Source: Tyzzerella sp.
GTDB lineage: Bacteria; Bacillota; Clostridia; Lachnospirales; Lachnospiraceae
Length of the DNA: 64,000 nt
Reading direction: 5' to 3'
NCBI GenBank assembly: GCA_017416155.1
Contig: JAFQDE010000004.1
Location: 161,574-225,573 of the forward strand
Made by a program: the position numbers and the translations under genes. Shown here one piece after another: positions 51,777 through 60,163 of this stretch. Numbering within the stretch: position 1 is the first letter of the stretch; every line of letters begins with the position of its first letter. The notes under the pieces were generated by a model, which worked only from the letters and a program-made list of their open reading frames with translations, was not told the DNA's origin and searched no databases.

Positions 51777-54200
51777 ATGGCAACACCGTATAATCATAAG
51801 GCAATTGAGAAAAAATGGCGTGAGAACTGGGCGGCGAATCCAGTGAACGTGAAGGAAGACGAGAACGGCAAGAGACAGAAATATTACTGCCTGGATATGT
51901 TCCCATATCCGTCAGGCAATGGTCTCCACGTAGGACACTGGAGAGGCTATGTAATCTCTGACGTATGGAGCCGTTATAAATTATTACAGAAATACTACAT
52001 CATTCATCCAATGGGATGGGATGCATTCGGACTTCCGGCAGAAAACTACGCAATTAAGATGGGAGTTCACCCTGCAATCTCTACAGCAGAGAATGTAGCA
52101 AATATTAAGAATCAGATTAATGAAATCGCAGCTCTCTACGACTGGGACATGGAAGTGAATACGACAGATCCAGAGTTCTACAAGTGGACACAGTGGATTT
52201 TTGTAAAGATGTTTAAGGAAGGTCTTGCTTACGAGAAGGAGTTCCCGATTAACTGGTGTCCTTCATGTAAGACAGGTCTTGCAAATGAAGAGGTTGTAAA
52301 TGGTAAATGTGAGCGTTGTGGAACAGATGTTACAAAGAAGAATCTTCGTCAATGGATGCTCCGCATTACAAAATACGCAGACCGTTTGTTGAATGATTTG
52401 GACAAGCTTGATTGGCCGGAGAAGGTTAAGAAGATGCAGGCTGAGTGGATTGGTAAATCATACGGTGCAGAAGTAGATTTCCAAATCGACGGAAGAGACG
52501 AGAAGATTACAGTTTATACGACAAGACCGGATACTTTATATGGAGCAACTTTCATGGTGCTTGCACCGGAGCATGCGCTTGCGGCAAGTCTTGCTACAGA
52601 TGAGACAAGAGAAGCGGTAGAACAATATATTTATGATTCTTCTATGAAGTCAAATGTGGACAGAATGCAGGACAAAGAAAAGACCGGTGTGTTTACAGGG
52701 TCCTATGCAATTAATCCGTTAAGCGGAGAGAAGACACCAATCTGGCTTGCAGACTATGTACTTGCAGACTATGGTACAGGAGCAATTATGTGTGTACCTG
52801 CACATGATGACCGTGATTTTGAGTTTGCCACAAAGTTTAATATTCCAATTGTCCAGGTTATCGCAAAAGATGGCGTGGAGATTGAAAACATGACAGAAGC
52901 TTACACAGAAGCAGTTGGAACTATGATTAATTCTGGCGAATGGAATGGAATGGAATCAGCAGTTCTTAAGAAAGAGGCTCCACATATTATTGAAGAACGT
53001 GGCTTTGGTAAAGCAACTGTGAACTTCAAACTTCGTGACTGGGTATTCTCTCGTCAGCGTTACTGGGGTGAACCGATTCCGATTGTGCACTGTCCGGATT
53101 GTGGGGCAGTTCCTGTTCCGGAGGAAGAGCTTCCGCTTACACTTCCTGAGGTTGATTCATATGAACCTACAGGCACAGGTGAATCACCACTTGCAGGCAT
53201 TGAGAGTTGGGTAAATACAACTTGCCCTGTTTGTGGAAAGCCTGCAAAACGTGAGACAAACACGATGCCTCAATGGGCTGGTTCTTCATGGTACTTCCTC
53301 CGTTATGTGGATAATCATAATTCAGAAGAATTGGTATCAAAAGAAAAAGCACACGAGATGCTTCCGGTTGATATGTATATCGGTGGTGTAGAGCATGCAG
53401 TTCTTCACTTATTGTATTCTCGTTTCTATACCAAGTTCTTGTATGATATTGGTGTGGTTGATTTTGAAGAGCCATTCACGAAACTGTTCAACCAAGGTAT
53501 GATTACCGGTAAGAATGGCATCAAGATGAGTAAATCAAAAGGAAATGTTGTTTCTCCGGATGATTTGGTAAGAGATTACGGATGTGATGCTCTTAGAATG
53601 TATGAACTCTTTGTAGGTCCACCGGAACTTGATGCAGAGTGGGATGACCGTGGTATCGACGGCGTATATCGTTTCCTCACTCGTGTATGGAATCTTGTTC
53701 AGGATAGCAAGGATAAAGATATCAAGGCAACCAAAGAGATGGTGAAGATTCGCAACAAGATGGTATGTGATATCACATCTCGTTTGGAGAACTTCAGCCT
53801 TAATACAGTAATCTCGGGATTCATGGAATATAACAACAAGTTGATTGAGATTGCAAAGAAAGAGGGTGGAGTGGATACAGAGACACTCAGCACAATCGCA
53901 GTTCTCTTAGCACCATTCGCACCACACATGGCAGAAGAGTTGTGGGAACAACTTGGACATACAGGAACTGTATTCAACGCAGGATGGCCAACATACGATG
54001 AGGCACTTATGAAAGATGATGAAATTGAAGTGGCTGTTCAGATTAACGGTAAGACAAGAGCAGTTGTGACTGTACCGGCAGATGTTTCAAAGGATGATGC
54101 AATCTCGGCAGGTAAGGCGGCAATTGCAGATAAATTAACCGGAACAATTGTGAAAGAAATCTATGTGCCGGGAAGAATTATCAATATTGTTCAGAAATAA
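51777..54200 (+). CDS. leuS: Leucyl-tRNA synthetase
   Basis: This class I synthetase of 807 residues charges tRNA-Leu. Motifs: PYPSGNGLHVGHWRGY (HIGH-type, HVGH), zinc-type cysteine pairs NWCPSCKTGLANE and CERCG, the CP1 editing domain with TTRPDTLYGATF and a threonine-rich loop, and GIKMSKSKGN (KMSKS). A second cysteine pair CPDCG/CPVCG precedes the catalytic core. The C-terminal anticodon domain ends IIVKEIYVPG-like (TIVKEIYVPGRIINIV), normal for bacteria. Unlike pheST, the gene has no T-box leader. Confidence 0.97.
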   Translation: MATPYNHKAIEKKWRENWAANPVNVKEDENGKRQKYYCLDMFPYPSGNGLHVGHWRGYVISDVWSRYKLLQKYYIIHPMGWDAFGLPAENYAIKMGVHPAISTAENVANIKNQINEIAALYDWDMEVNTTDPEFYKWTQWIFVKMFKEGLAYEKEFPINWCPSCKTGLANEEVVNGKCERCGTDVTKKNLRQWMLRITKYADRLLNDLDKLDWPEKVKKMQAEWIGKSYGAEVDFQIDGRDEKITVYTTRPDTLYGATFMVLAPEHALAASLATDETREAVEQYIYDSSMKSNVDRMQDKEKTGVFTGSYAINPLSGEKTPIWLADYVLADYGTGAIMCVPAHDDRDFEFATKFNIPIVQVIAKDGVEIENMTEAYTEAVGTMINSGEWNGMESAVLKKEAPHIIEERGFGKATVNFKLRDWVFSRQRYWGEPIPIVHCPDCGAVPVPEEELPLTLPEVDSYEPTGTGESPLAGIESWVNTTCPVCGKPAKRETNTMPQWAGSSWYFLRYVDNHNSEELVSKEKAHEMLPVDMYIGGVEHAVLHLLYSRFYTKFLYDIGVVDFEEPFTKLFNQGMITGKNGIKMSKSKGNVVSPDDLVRDYGCDALRMYELFVGPPELDAEWDDRGIDGVYRFLTRVWNLVQDSKDKDIKATKEMVKIRNKMVCDITSRLENFSLNTVISGFMEYNNKLIEIAKKEGGVDTETLSTIAVLLAPFAPHMAEELWEQLGHTGTVFNAGWPTYDEALMKDDEIEVAVQINGKTRAVVTVPADVSKDDAISAGKAAIADKLTGTIVKEIYVPGRIINIVQK

Positions 54201-54208
54201 AACGAAAT

Positions 54209-54246
54209 AAAGTGCACTTTCCTTGAATTTGGAGAGTGCACTTTTT
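54209..54246 (+). terminator. Terminator of leuS
   Basis: AAAGTGCACTTTCC (54209-54222) pairs with GGAGAGTGCACTTT (54231-54244), one mismatch, followed by T residues. Confidence 0.88.
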
Positions 54247-54250
54247 GAAT

Positions 54251-54412
54251 TTATTCCCCACCAGGGCCATCACGACGTGGCACTTCGTCAGGTGTCACGT
54301 TCGTCGTCACATTCGATGGTTTCGGTAAATCAATCTCCGGAATATCACCATCGTCATACACATTTCCAGGGCGTGATGTAATTTCGATTACTGCTTGTTC
54401 TTTGTCTTTCAT
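54251..54412 (-). CDS. Small acidic Pro/Asp-rich protein, 53 residues
   Basis: A short frame on the minus strand, from ATG at 54412 to TAA at 54251-54253, encodes 53 residues beginning MKDKEQAVIEITSRPGN. The middle is acidic and proline-rich (YDDGDIPEIDLPKP), the end basic then glycine-rich (VPRRDGPGGE). The ribosome site AAGGA is well placed 5' of the ATG, and the frame ends neatly just before the leuS terminator. No signal peptide or membrane segment is visible. I do not recognise the family. It fills an otherwise empty stretch and is divergent from the ABC-F gene. Confidence 0.55.
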   Translation of the reverse strand: MKDKEQAVIEITSRPGNVYDDGDIPEIDLPKPSNVTTNVTPDEVPRRDGPGGE

Positions 54413-54485
54413 TTGTCCTTATTCCTTTCTGATATAATGTTTTATATATAGTGTTCTCATTAGTCTTTCTTTTTATGAAGAATTC

Positions 54486-54494
54486 TGTTAAAAT
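54486..54494 (+). promoter_or_regulatory. Extended -10 promoter of the ABC-F gene
   Basis: TGTTAAAAT, an extended -10, lies 36 bases before the ABC-F start with a weak -35 region. The opposite strand of the same gap must hold the promoter of the small minus-strand gene; TATATA elements are present there. Confidence 0.45.
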
Positions 54495-54529
54495 AACCAA
54501 GGAATGAAATCTTAAAGGAGTTAATATAC

Positions 54530-56086
54530 ATGAGTATTTTAAATGTTGAACATTTGTCACATGGATTTGGAGACCGTGCGATTTTCGGTGATGTGTCATT
54601 TCGTCTTTTGAAAGGAGAACACATTGGTCTTGTGGGAGCTAACGGCGAAGGAAAATCGACCTTTTTGAATATTGTAACCGGAAAGTTACAACCGGATGAG
54701 GGGAAAATTGAATGGGCAAAAAATGTTCGAGTAGGATATTTGGACCAACATACTGTGTTAGAAAAGGGTATGACAATTCGAGATGCATTAAATAGTGCTT
54801 TTGCATACCTGTTCGATATGGAAGCGGAAATGAATCGTATGTTTGAACAGATGGGTGAAGCTTCAGCGGAAGAAATGGAGCGCCTCCTAGAAGAGACTGG
54901 AACTTATCAGGACCTGTTAGAACAGCATGATTTTTATGTTATTGATGCAAAAGTAGAAGAGGTTGCAAGAGCATTGGGACTTCTTGATATTGGTCTAGAG
55001 AGAGACGTCACAGACCTCAGCGGCGGTCAGAGAACGAAAGTGTTACTTGCAAAACTTTTGCTGGAAAAACCGGATATTCTTCTTCTTGATGAGCCTACAA
55101 ACTATTTGGATGAAGAACATATTGCATGGCTCAAGCGTTACCTTATCGAATACGAGAATGCCTTTGTACTGATTTCACACGATATTCCATTCTTGAATGA
55201 AGTCATCAATATTATTTATCACATGGAAAATCAGGAACTAAATCGTTATGTGGGTGATTATGACCACTTCCAGGAAGTATATGCAGTGAAAAAATCACAG
55301 CTAGAAGCGGCATACAAACGTCAGCAACAGGAAATTAGTGAACTTAAAGACTTTGTTGCAAGAAATAAGGCACGTGTCTCTACTAGAAACATGGCGATGT
55401 CTCGTCAAAAGAAATTGGACAAGATGGATGTCATTGAATTGGCAGCAGAGAAACCGAAACCGGAATTCAATTTTAAGATGGGAAGAACTCCGGGAAGATA
55501 TATATTTGAAACAAAAGATTTGGTTATTGGTTATGATGAGCCATTGTCGAAACCATTAACGCTCTCCATGGAACGTGGAAACAAGATTGCACTTGTTGGT
55601 GCAAATGGAATTGGTAAGACCACGCTCTTAAAGAGTATTTTAGGACTTATTCCTTCGCTACAGGGTTCAGTGGAACTTGGTGAAAATCTTTTAATCGGAT
55701 ATTTTGAGCAGGAAGCAGCGCCGGATAATAAGACGTCTTGTATTGAAGAGATATGGAAAGAGTTCCCTTCGTATACTCAGTATGAGGTGCGTTCTGCTCT
55801 TGCAAAATGTGGACTTACAACCAAGCACATCGAAAGTCAGGTGAGAGTGTTAAGTGGTGGTGAACAGGCAAAAGTAAGACTTTGCAAGCTCATTAATAAA
55901 GAGACGAACATCTTGCTTTTGGACGAGCCAACCAACCACTTAGATGTAGATGCAAAAGAAGAATTGAAGCGCGCACTATGCGCATACACAGGAAGTGTGC
56001 TTTTGATATGCCATGAGCCCGAATTCTACCGAGATGTGGTGAATGAAGTTTGGGACTGTACAAAATGGACAACAAAAATCTTTTAA
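54530..56086 (+). CDS. ABC-F family ATPase
   Basis: This soluble protein of 518 residues has two ATP-binding cassettes and no membrane domain, the ABC-F class that acts on ribosomes. First cassette: Walker A GANGEGKST, signature LSGGQRTKVLLAKLL and Walker B LLLDEPTNYLD. Second: GANGIGKTT, LSGGEQAKVRLCKL and LLLDEPTNHLD. The linker (about 240-300) is Lys/Arg-rich (YAVKKSQLEAAYKRQQQE), as in the P-site tRNA-interaction motif. Members range from translation factors to antibiotic-resistance proteins; sequence alone does not tell which. The 3' end overlaps the convergent amidotransferase gene by 4 bases. Confidence 0.92.
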   Translation: MSILNVEHLSHGFGDRAIFGDVSFRLLKGEHIGLVGANGEGKSTFLNIVTGKLQPDEGKIEWAKNVRVGYLDQHTVLEKGMTIRDALNSAFAYLFDMEAEMNRMFEQMGEASAEEMERLLEETGTYQDLLEQHDFYVIDAKVEEVARALGLLDIGLERDVTDLSGGQRTKVLLAKLLLEKPDILLLDEPTNYLDEEHIAWLKRYLIEYENAFVLISHDIPFLNEVINIIYHMENQELNRYVGDYDHFQEVYAVKKSQLEAAYKRQQQEISELKDFVARNKARVSTRNMAMSRQKKLDKMDVIELAAEKPKPEFNFKMGRTPGRYIFETKDLVIGYDEPLSKPLTLSMERGNKIALVGANGIGKTTLLKSILGLIPSLQGSVELGENLLIGYFEQEAAPDNKTSCIEEIWKEFPSYTQYEVRSALAKCGLTTKHIESQVRVLSGGEQAKVRLCKLINKETNILLLDEPTNHLDVDAKEELKRALCAYTGSVLLICHEPEFYRDVVNEVWDCTKWTTKIF

Positions 56087-56787
56087 TCTATTTTTGAATA
56101 TCGAATCAATGAGAAAAACAACTGCTTCATATTTGGAGCAGAATCAAGCATACTTTCCGGATGCCATTGTACTCCTAATACAAAGGAGTGTGATGGCATT
56201 TCGATTGCCTCTACGATGTTATCTCCGGTTGAACCCGTCATGACCAAATCTTTTCCGATGCGGTCCACTGCCTGATGATGAAAACTATTGGTGTAAGCAA
56301 ATGGCCCCAGTATGTGGTGAATATGAGATTTTGACGTGAAAGATACTTTGTGGCTGATGTCCTTGCGAGAGAGGCTGGTCTGCATATGGTTGATGGTATC
56401 AAAATTCACTTCATTTAAATCCTGATGTATAGTACCTCCGCAGGCTACATTTAACACTTGCATTCCGCGACAGATTGCAAGTACAGGTTTCTCTGTCTCC
56501 AAAACCTGTTTCATGAAGCGAATTTGGAATAGATCCAATGTAATATCTGTTTTACCTATTCCATTTGACGGTTCTTGACCGAAGAGAAGAGGTGTTATAT
56601 CTCCACCTCCGCAGAAGAGGAAACCATCACACAATTCGACATATTCACGGATAGCAGCCTTGGATTTCACCATTGGTAAAATAATTGGCAGGCCGCCCGC
56701 TGATTTAATAGCCTGAATATAGGCGTCTGCCACATACTGTCTGTTATTTTCTAAACCACAAATTATAATTCCGATTTTTGTTTTCAT
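56083..56787 (-). CDS. Class I glutamine amidotransferase-like hydrolase (gamma-glutamyl-GABA hydrolase/PuuD, peptidase C26 type)
   Basis: This 234-residue cytosolic protein has the GATase1 nucleophile elbow LAICRGMQVLN (Cys at about 104), the catalytic His-Glu in GVQWHPES, and FCGGGDITPLLFGQEP near residue 60, the typical PuuD layout. It hydrolyses gamma-glutamyl amides, such as gamma-glutamyl-GABA, or similar compounds. No other put/puu genes are near. The start at 56787 has AAAGGA upstream. It is divergent from the dipeptidase gene. Confidence 0.9.
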   Translation of the reverse strand: MKTKIGIIICGLENNRQYVADAYIQAIKSAGGLPIILPMVKSKAAIREYVELCDGFLFCGGGDITPLLFGQEPSNGIGKTDITLDLFQIRFMKQVLETEKPVLAICRGMQVLNVACGGTIHQDLNEVNFDTINHMQTSLSRKDISHKVSFTSKSHIHHILGPFAYTNSFHHQAVDRIGKDLVMTGSTGDNIVEAIEMPSHSFVLGVQWHPESMLDSAPNMKQLFFSLIRYSKID

Positions 56788-56852
56788 ATATACTTCCTTT
56801 TAAAAATATGTTAGACTAAAACAATAAATTCTATGCAGGAGACTGGAAAAAA

Positions 56853-57809
56853 ATGAGATTCATTGACATGCACTGCGATACGTTTTGGCTTATGATGCGT
56901 AAAAAGGGTGTAAGTTTGCAAAAGAATGACCTCTGCATCGACATAGAGAAGATGCAGAAGGCGGGTAGTATGGCTCAGTTCTTTGCGAGTTTTATACATA
57001 TGAGTCAGTTTGAAGGCGTAGATGCGCTGGAAGAAGCTTATAGGCATGCCTTAGCCATGATTGCACACGGTAAAGCAGAACTTGCGAAGAGTTCGGATGA
57101 GATTGCAATTGCACATAATTTTGATGAGTTGATTGCCAATCGTGACAAAGGGAAAATGTCTGTTGTTCTGACGCTTGAAGAAGGTGGCATCCTGAATGGC
57201 AAGATGGCATACTTAGAGGAATTGTATCGACAGGGAATTCGTCTGATTACGTTGACCTGGAATCATGAAAATTGTATAGGTTTCCCGAATAGTCGTGACC
57301 CGGAGTTGATGAAGTGCGGATTAAAGCCATTTGGAGTCGAAGTGGTAGGACGCATGAATGCACTGGGCATGATTATCGATGTGTCTCATTTATCAGATGG
57401 GGGATTTTGGGATGTAGTTAACTATAGTAGCAAACCGTTTGTTGCATCGCACTCTAATGCAAGAACACTGTGCAATCACCCGAGGAATCTGACGGATGAG
57501 ATGATAAAGGCGCTGGCAGAAAAAGGTGGAGTTACAGGTGTGAATTTTTATCCGTATTTCTTGCGGGAGAACGGAAGGGCAACGGTTACTGATATTGCAG
57601 ACCATTTTTGGCATATATATCAGGTTGGAGGTGAAGATGTCCTTGCATTTGGAACAGATTTTGACGGATTTGATGAAGGTGAATTAGATATATCGGATAT
57701 AGGTGAAATGAATCTGGTATATGATGCCGTTCAGAAAAGAGGATTTTCTGAAAGACAGATGGATAAGATATTAAATGGCAACATTTTACGAGTAATGCAG
57801 GAACAATAA
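56853..57809 (+). CDS. Membrane dipeptidase (peptidase M19, renal dipeptidase family)
   Basis: This zinc-dependent dipeptidase of 318 residues has the metal ligands of the family: FIDMHCDTFW (HxD), LEEGG (bridging Glu), DVSHLSDGGFWDV, SHSNAR and FGTDFDGFDEG. M19 members cleave many dipeptides, including D-amino-acid-containing ones. The product has no signal peptide, so it is likely cytosolic, as for most bacterial members. The start ATG 56853 has AGGAG upstream. The gene ends 32 bases before the DUF1015 gene. Confidence 0.92.
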   Translation: MRFIDMHCDTFWLMMRKKGVSLQKNDLCIDIEKMQKAGSMAQFFASFIHMSQFEGVDALEEAYRHALAMIAHGKAELAKSSDEIAIAHNFDELIANRDKGKMSVVLTLEEGGILNGKMAYLEELYRQGIRLITLTWNHENCIGFPNSRDPELMKCGLKPFGVEVVGRMNALGMIIDVSHLSDGGFWDVVNYSSKPFVASHSNARTLCNHPRNLTDEMIKALAEKGGVTGVNFYPYFLRENGRATVTDIADHFWHIYQVGGEDVLAFGTDFDGFDEGELDISDIGEMNLVYDAVQKRGFSERQMDKILNGNILRVMQEQ

Positions 57810-57841
57810 TATACAAAAGACGAGTAGAAGGAGAACATGAC

Positions 57842-59077
57842 ATGGCAATAATAAAACCATTTATAGGAATCAGACCAAACAGAGAAAAGGTAGCAAGAAT
57901 TGCCGCACTTCCATATGACGTATATAACCGCGCAGAAGCAAAGAAAGAAGTAGAAAAGGAACCATTATCATTTTTGCGCATTGACAGACCGGAGACACAG
58001 TTTGCAGATGATATGGATATGTATGCCGATGTGGTGTATCAGAAGGCACATGACATTCTGTGGGAAATGGTTGCAAATGGTGATTTCGTAACAGAAGAAA
58101 AGGAGTATTATTACATTTATGAATTAACAATGCAAGGCAGGGTGCAGGATGGACTTGTAGCATGTGCATCGATTGACGATTATGTCAATAATGTGATTAA
58201 GAAGCATGAGAATACGAGAGAAGAGAAAGAACAGGACCGTATTCGTCATGTAGATACTTGTAGTGCTCAGACAGGACCGATTTACTTGGCATACCGAGCA
58301 AGACCTGCCATTCGTGAAGTAATTGCAGCGAAAAAGCAGGAGGAGGCTCTCTATGATTTCACATCCGATGATGGAATCCGTCATCGCGTGTTCGTGATTG
58401 ACGCACCGGAACAGATAGAGGTGATTCGAAGAGCGTTTGCTGATACTAATGAAATCTATATTGCAGACGGTCATCACAGAGCAGCGTCAGCGGTGAAGGT
58501 TGGATTGAAGCGTAGAGCAGAGCATCCGGATTATGATGGAAGTGAAGAGTTTAATTACTTCTTATCTGTTCTTTTTGCAGATGAACAGTTAATGATTATG
58601 GATTACAATCGTGTGGTGAAGGATTTGAACGGATATACATCAGAAGAGTTTTTAGAAAAAGTGAAAGAGATTTTCACTGTAGTGGAAGATGAGAGTACAG
58701 ACCATTATCCAAATCAAAAAGGTGAGTTTGTTATGTATCTAGAAGCAAAATGGTATCGTTGCCAGGTTCGTGCTGAGGATAAATGCACAGACCCGGTTGA
58801 AGGTTTAGATGTGTCCATTCTTCAGAAGAAGCTTCTTACACCGGTACTTGGAATCAGCGATCCGAGAGTGGATAAACGTATTGATTTTGTTGGAGGTATT
58901 CGCGGACTTAGAGAACTAGAGAAACGAGTGGCGAGCGACTGTAAAGTAGCATTTGCCATGTATCCGACTTCAATACAAGAACTGTTTGATGTGGCAGATG
59001 CAGGGCTTTTGATGCCACCGAAGTCTACTTGGTTTGAACCGAAACTTAGAAGTGGATTATTTATACATAAGATTTAA
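57842..59077 (+). CDS. DUF1015 family protein
   Basis: This 411-residue cytosolic protein carries DUF1015 hallmarks: IIKPFIGIRPN and IAALPYDVYNRAEAKK at the N-terminus, TGPIYLAYRA, IADGHHRAASAVKVG and the C-terminal FAMYPTSIQELFDVADAG. The HHR region resembles ParB/Srx-type nucleotide-binding motifs, and some relatives phosphorylate serine, but the role of the bacterial protein is not established. It follows the dipeptidase gene with AGAAGGAGA as ribosome site and ends in a terminator. Confidence 0.88.
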   Translation: MAIIKPFIGIRPNREKVARIAALPYDVYNRAEAKKEVEKEPLSFLRIDRPETQFADDMDMYADVVYQKAHDILWEMVANGDFVTEEKEYYYIYELTMQGRVQDGLVACASIDDYVNNVIKKHENTREEKEQDRIRHVDTCSAQTGPIYLAYRARPAIREVIAAKKQEEALYDFTSDDGIRHRVFVIDAPEQIEVIRRAFADTNEIYIADGHHRAASAVKVGLKRRAEHPDYDGSEEFNYFLSVLFADEQLMIMDYNRVVKDLNGYTSEEFLEKVKEIFTVVEDESTDHYPNQKGEFVMYLEAKWYRCQVRAEDKCTDPVEGLDVSILQKKLLTPVLGISDPRVDKRIDFVGGIRGLRELEKRVASDCKVAFAMYPTSIQELFDVADAGLLMPPKSTWFEPKLRSGLFIHKI

Positions 59078-59084
59078 TGATAAG

Positions 59085-59131
59085 CAAGGCGAGATTCACA
59101 TAGTATTTGATGAATTTCGCCTTGAATTTTT
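59085..59131 (+). terminator. Terminator of the DUF1015 transcript
   Basis: CAAGGCGAGATTCA (59085-59098) pairs with TGAATTTCGCCTTG (59111-59124), with one mismatch, then AATTTTT. Confidence 0.85.
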
Positions 59132-59381
59132 GTGTTTATATACTATAATGATATTACATCGAAATCAGGACAAGTTTATTCAAACAATAAATGTCCTTAG
59201 CGCATCAAAGCGCATCTGAATTTCAAAGCGTATCTGCTGAAGAATTTTCAATTTTGATGAAAAATAAATAAAGGAAGTGACTTTTTATGATTGTATAAAT
59301 CGTTTTATTTTACTTGACACAAAAAAATTATTATATTAAAATGCAACTAGAAAACGGTTGCAAGAAAGGTAAGCCGTTTAT
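59132..59381 (+). promoter_or_regulatory. Intergenic stretch with the hicAB promoter and a possible operator
   Basis: I see nothing coding in this stretch. It holds a near-perfect promoter: TTGACA (59314-59319) and TAAAAT (59337-59342) with a 17-base spacer. Just downstream is an inverted repeat, AAACGG (59352-59357) with CCGTTT (59374-59379), that could be a HicB-type operator. From 59150 to 59310 it is AT-rich without further features. Confidence 0.55.
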
Positions 59382-59497
59382 ATGAGTAAATTTGAAATAG
59401 AATCATTTTGCTACATAAACCACATCCAAGTGATGTGATGAAAGTGGGAGCAGTAAAAACTTTGGTGGAACATTTAGTAAAGTTAGGAGATTTATAA
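59382..59497 (+). pseudogene. hicA toxin remnant (internal deletion/frameshift)
   Basis: ATG 59382 begins MSKFEIESF, but this frame soon stops. In another frame the bases 59398-59497 read NRIILLHKPHPSDVMKVGAV and continue to TAA at 59495-59497. LHKPHP is the conserved end of HicA-type mRNA interferases that pair with HicB_lk antitoxins. About half of the toxin (the double-stranded-RNA-binding-like fold with the catalytic His) is missing and start and end are out of frame, so it is a deletion derivative. Promoter, start codon and the TAATG overlap with hicB are intact. Confidence 0.7.
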
Positions 59498-59832
59498 TGA
59501 AGAATGTATTAGAATATAAAGGATATCATACTAGAATTGAATTTGATTCGGAATCTTTAGTTGTTCGAGGGAAAATTGAAGGAATCAAAGATTTTGTTGA
59601 TTTTGAGAGTTCTGATTTGACAAGTATTGAAAAAGAGTTCCATGCTGCCGTTGATGACTATTTGGAGTTTTGTAAGGAAGTAGGAAAAGAACCCGAAAAG
59701 GAATATAAGGGGACTTTTAATATACGAATTTCCCCTGAGTTACACAAAAAGTTGGCGGTTGTTGCATTGATAAATGGAGATACTTTGAATGCAACAGTTG
59801 AAAAGGCCATTGCTGAATATGTTTCGGTATAA
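59497..59832 (+). CDS. hicB: HicB-family antitoxin (orphaned)
   Basis: This 111-residue antitoxin has the N-terminal partial RNase-H-like HicB domain (KNVLEYKGYHTRIEFDSES, VVRGKIEGIKDFVDFES, DYLEFCKEVGKEP) and the C-terminal ribbon-helix-helix (GTFNIRISPELHKKLAVVAL). The ATG overlaps the stop of the broken hicA. It probably still binds its own promoter; with no functional partner it may be a leftover or counter a HicA from elsewhere. Confidence 0.9.
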   Translation: MKNVLEYKGYHTRIEFDSESLVVRGKIEGIKDFVDFESSDLTSIEKEFHAAVDDYLEFCKEVGKEPEKEYKGTFNIRISPELHKKLAVVALINGDTLNATVEKAIAEYVSV

Positions 59833-59896
59833 AAATTGGAGATGATAGGGAGAACTAGTCTGAGGGATTAAACGACCTCGACGGAATAGTTATATT

Positions 59897-59943
59897 ATTC
59901 CTCCTAAGTAGACCGGGTTAAATAACCACTACTTAGGAGGAAT
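59897..59943 (+). promoter_or_regulatory. Long hairpin that buries a perfect Shine-Dalgarno site
   Basis: ATTCCTCCTAAGTAG (59897-59911) and CTACTTAGGAGGAAT (59929-59943) are perfectly complementary over 15 bases. An inner GGTTA/TAACC helix extends it. AGGAGG (59935-59940), 9 bases before ATG 59950, is inside the right arm, so the RNA would hide the ribosome site. Confidence 0.6.
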
Positions 59944-59949
59944 TTTATT

Positions 59950-59985
59950 ATGTCTAAAGTGTTATTTTCCCAAACAAAAAACTGA
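59950..59985 (+). CDS. Eleven-codon mini-ORF behind the hairpin
   Basis: ATG 59950 to TGA 59983-59985 encodes MSKVLFSQTKN. Its ribosome site AGGAGG is perfect but is within the hairpin stem. It could be a leader peptide or the 5' tip of a lost gene. Translation is not shown by anything but the ribosome site. Confidence 0.3.
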   Translation: MSKVLFSQTKN

Positions 59986-60035
59986 TGTAATATGAAAGAA
60001 GTTGATTTCTGATGCTATATAGGTATTTATAACTA

Positions 60036-60068
60036 CCAAGCGTGCCCTCCGCTTGGCACTGTTTTTTT
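60036..60068 (+). terminator. Intrinsic terminator before the giant gene
   Basis: CCAAGCG (60036-60042) with CGCTTGG (60050-60056), or the alternative GTGCC/GGCAC pairing, precedes a run of seven T residues ending at 60068. Confidence 0.7.
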
Positions 60069-60163
60069 GCACTTTTTTTCAGCATAGTGTGCATATTAAT
60101 TCAATTTTTTAAAAAGTATTTGTGTGATATTATTAAAAAAAGATTAATTGGAAGGAGAAATTT

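Larger units (their letters stand above)
59833..60163 (+). other. Non-coding stretch with long hairpin, mini-ORF and terminator
   Basis: These 331 bases between hicB and the giant gene hold three things listed separately: a 15-base-stem hairpin over a ribosome site, an 11-codon frame behind it, and an intrinsic terminator. A weak promoter (TGATATTAT at 60125-60133) may serve the giant gene. I see no tRNA or longer gene. Confidence 0.5.
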
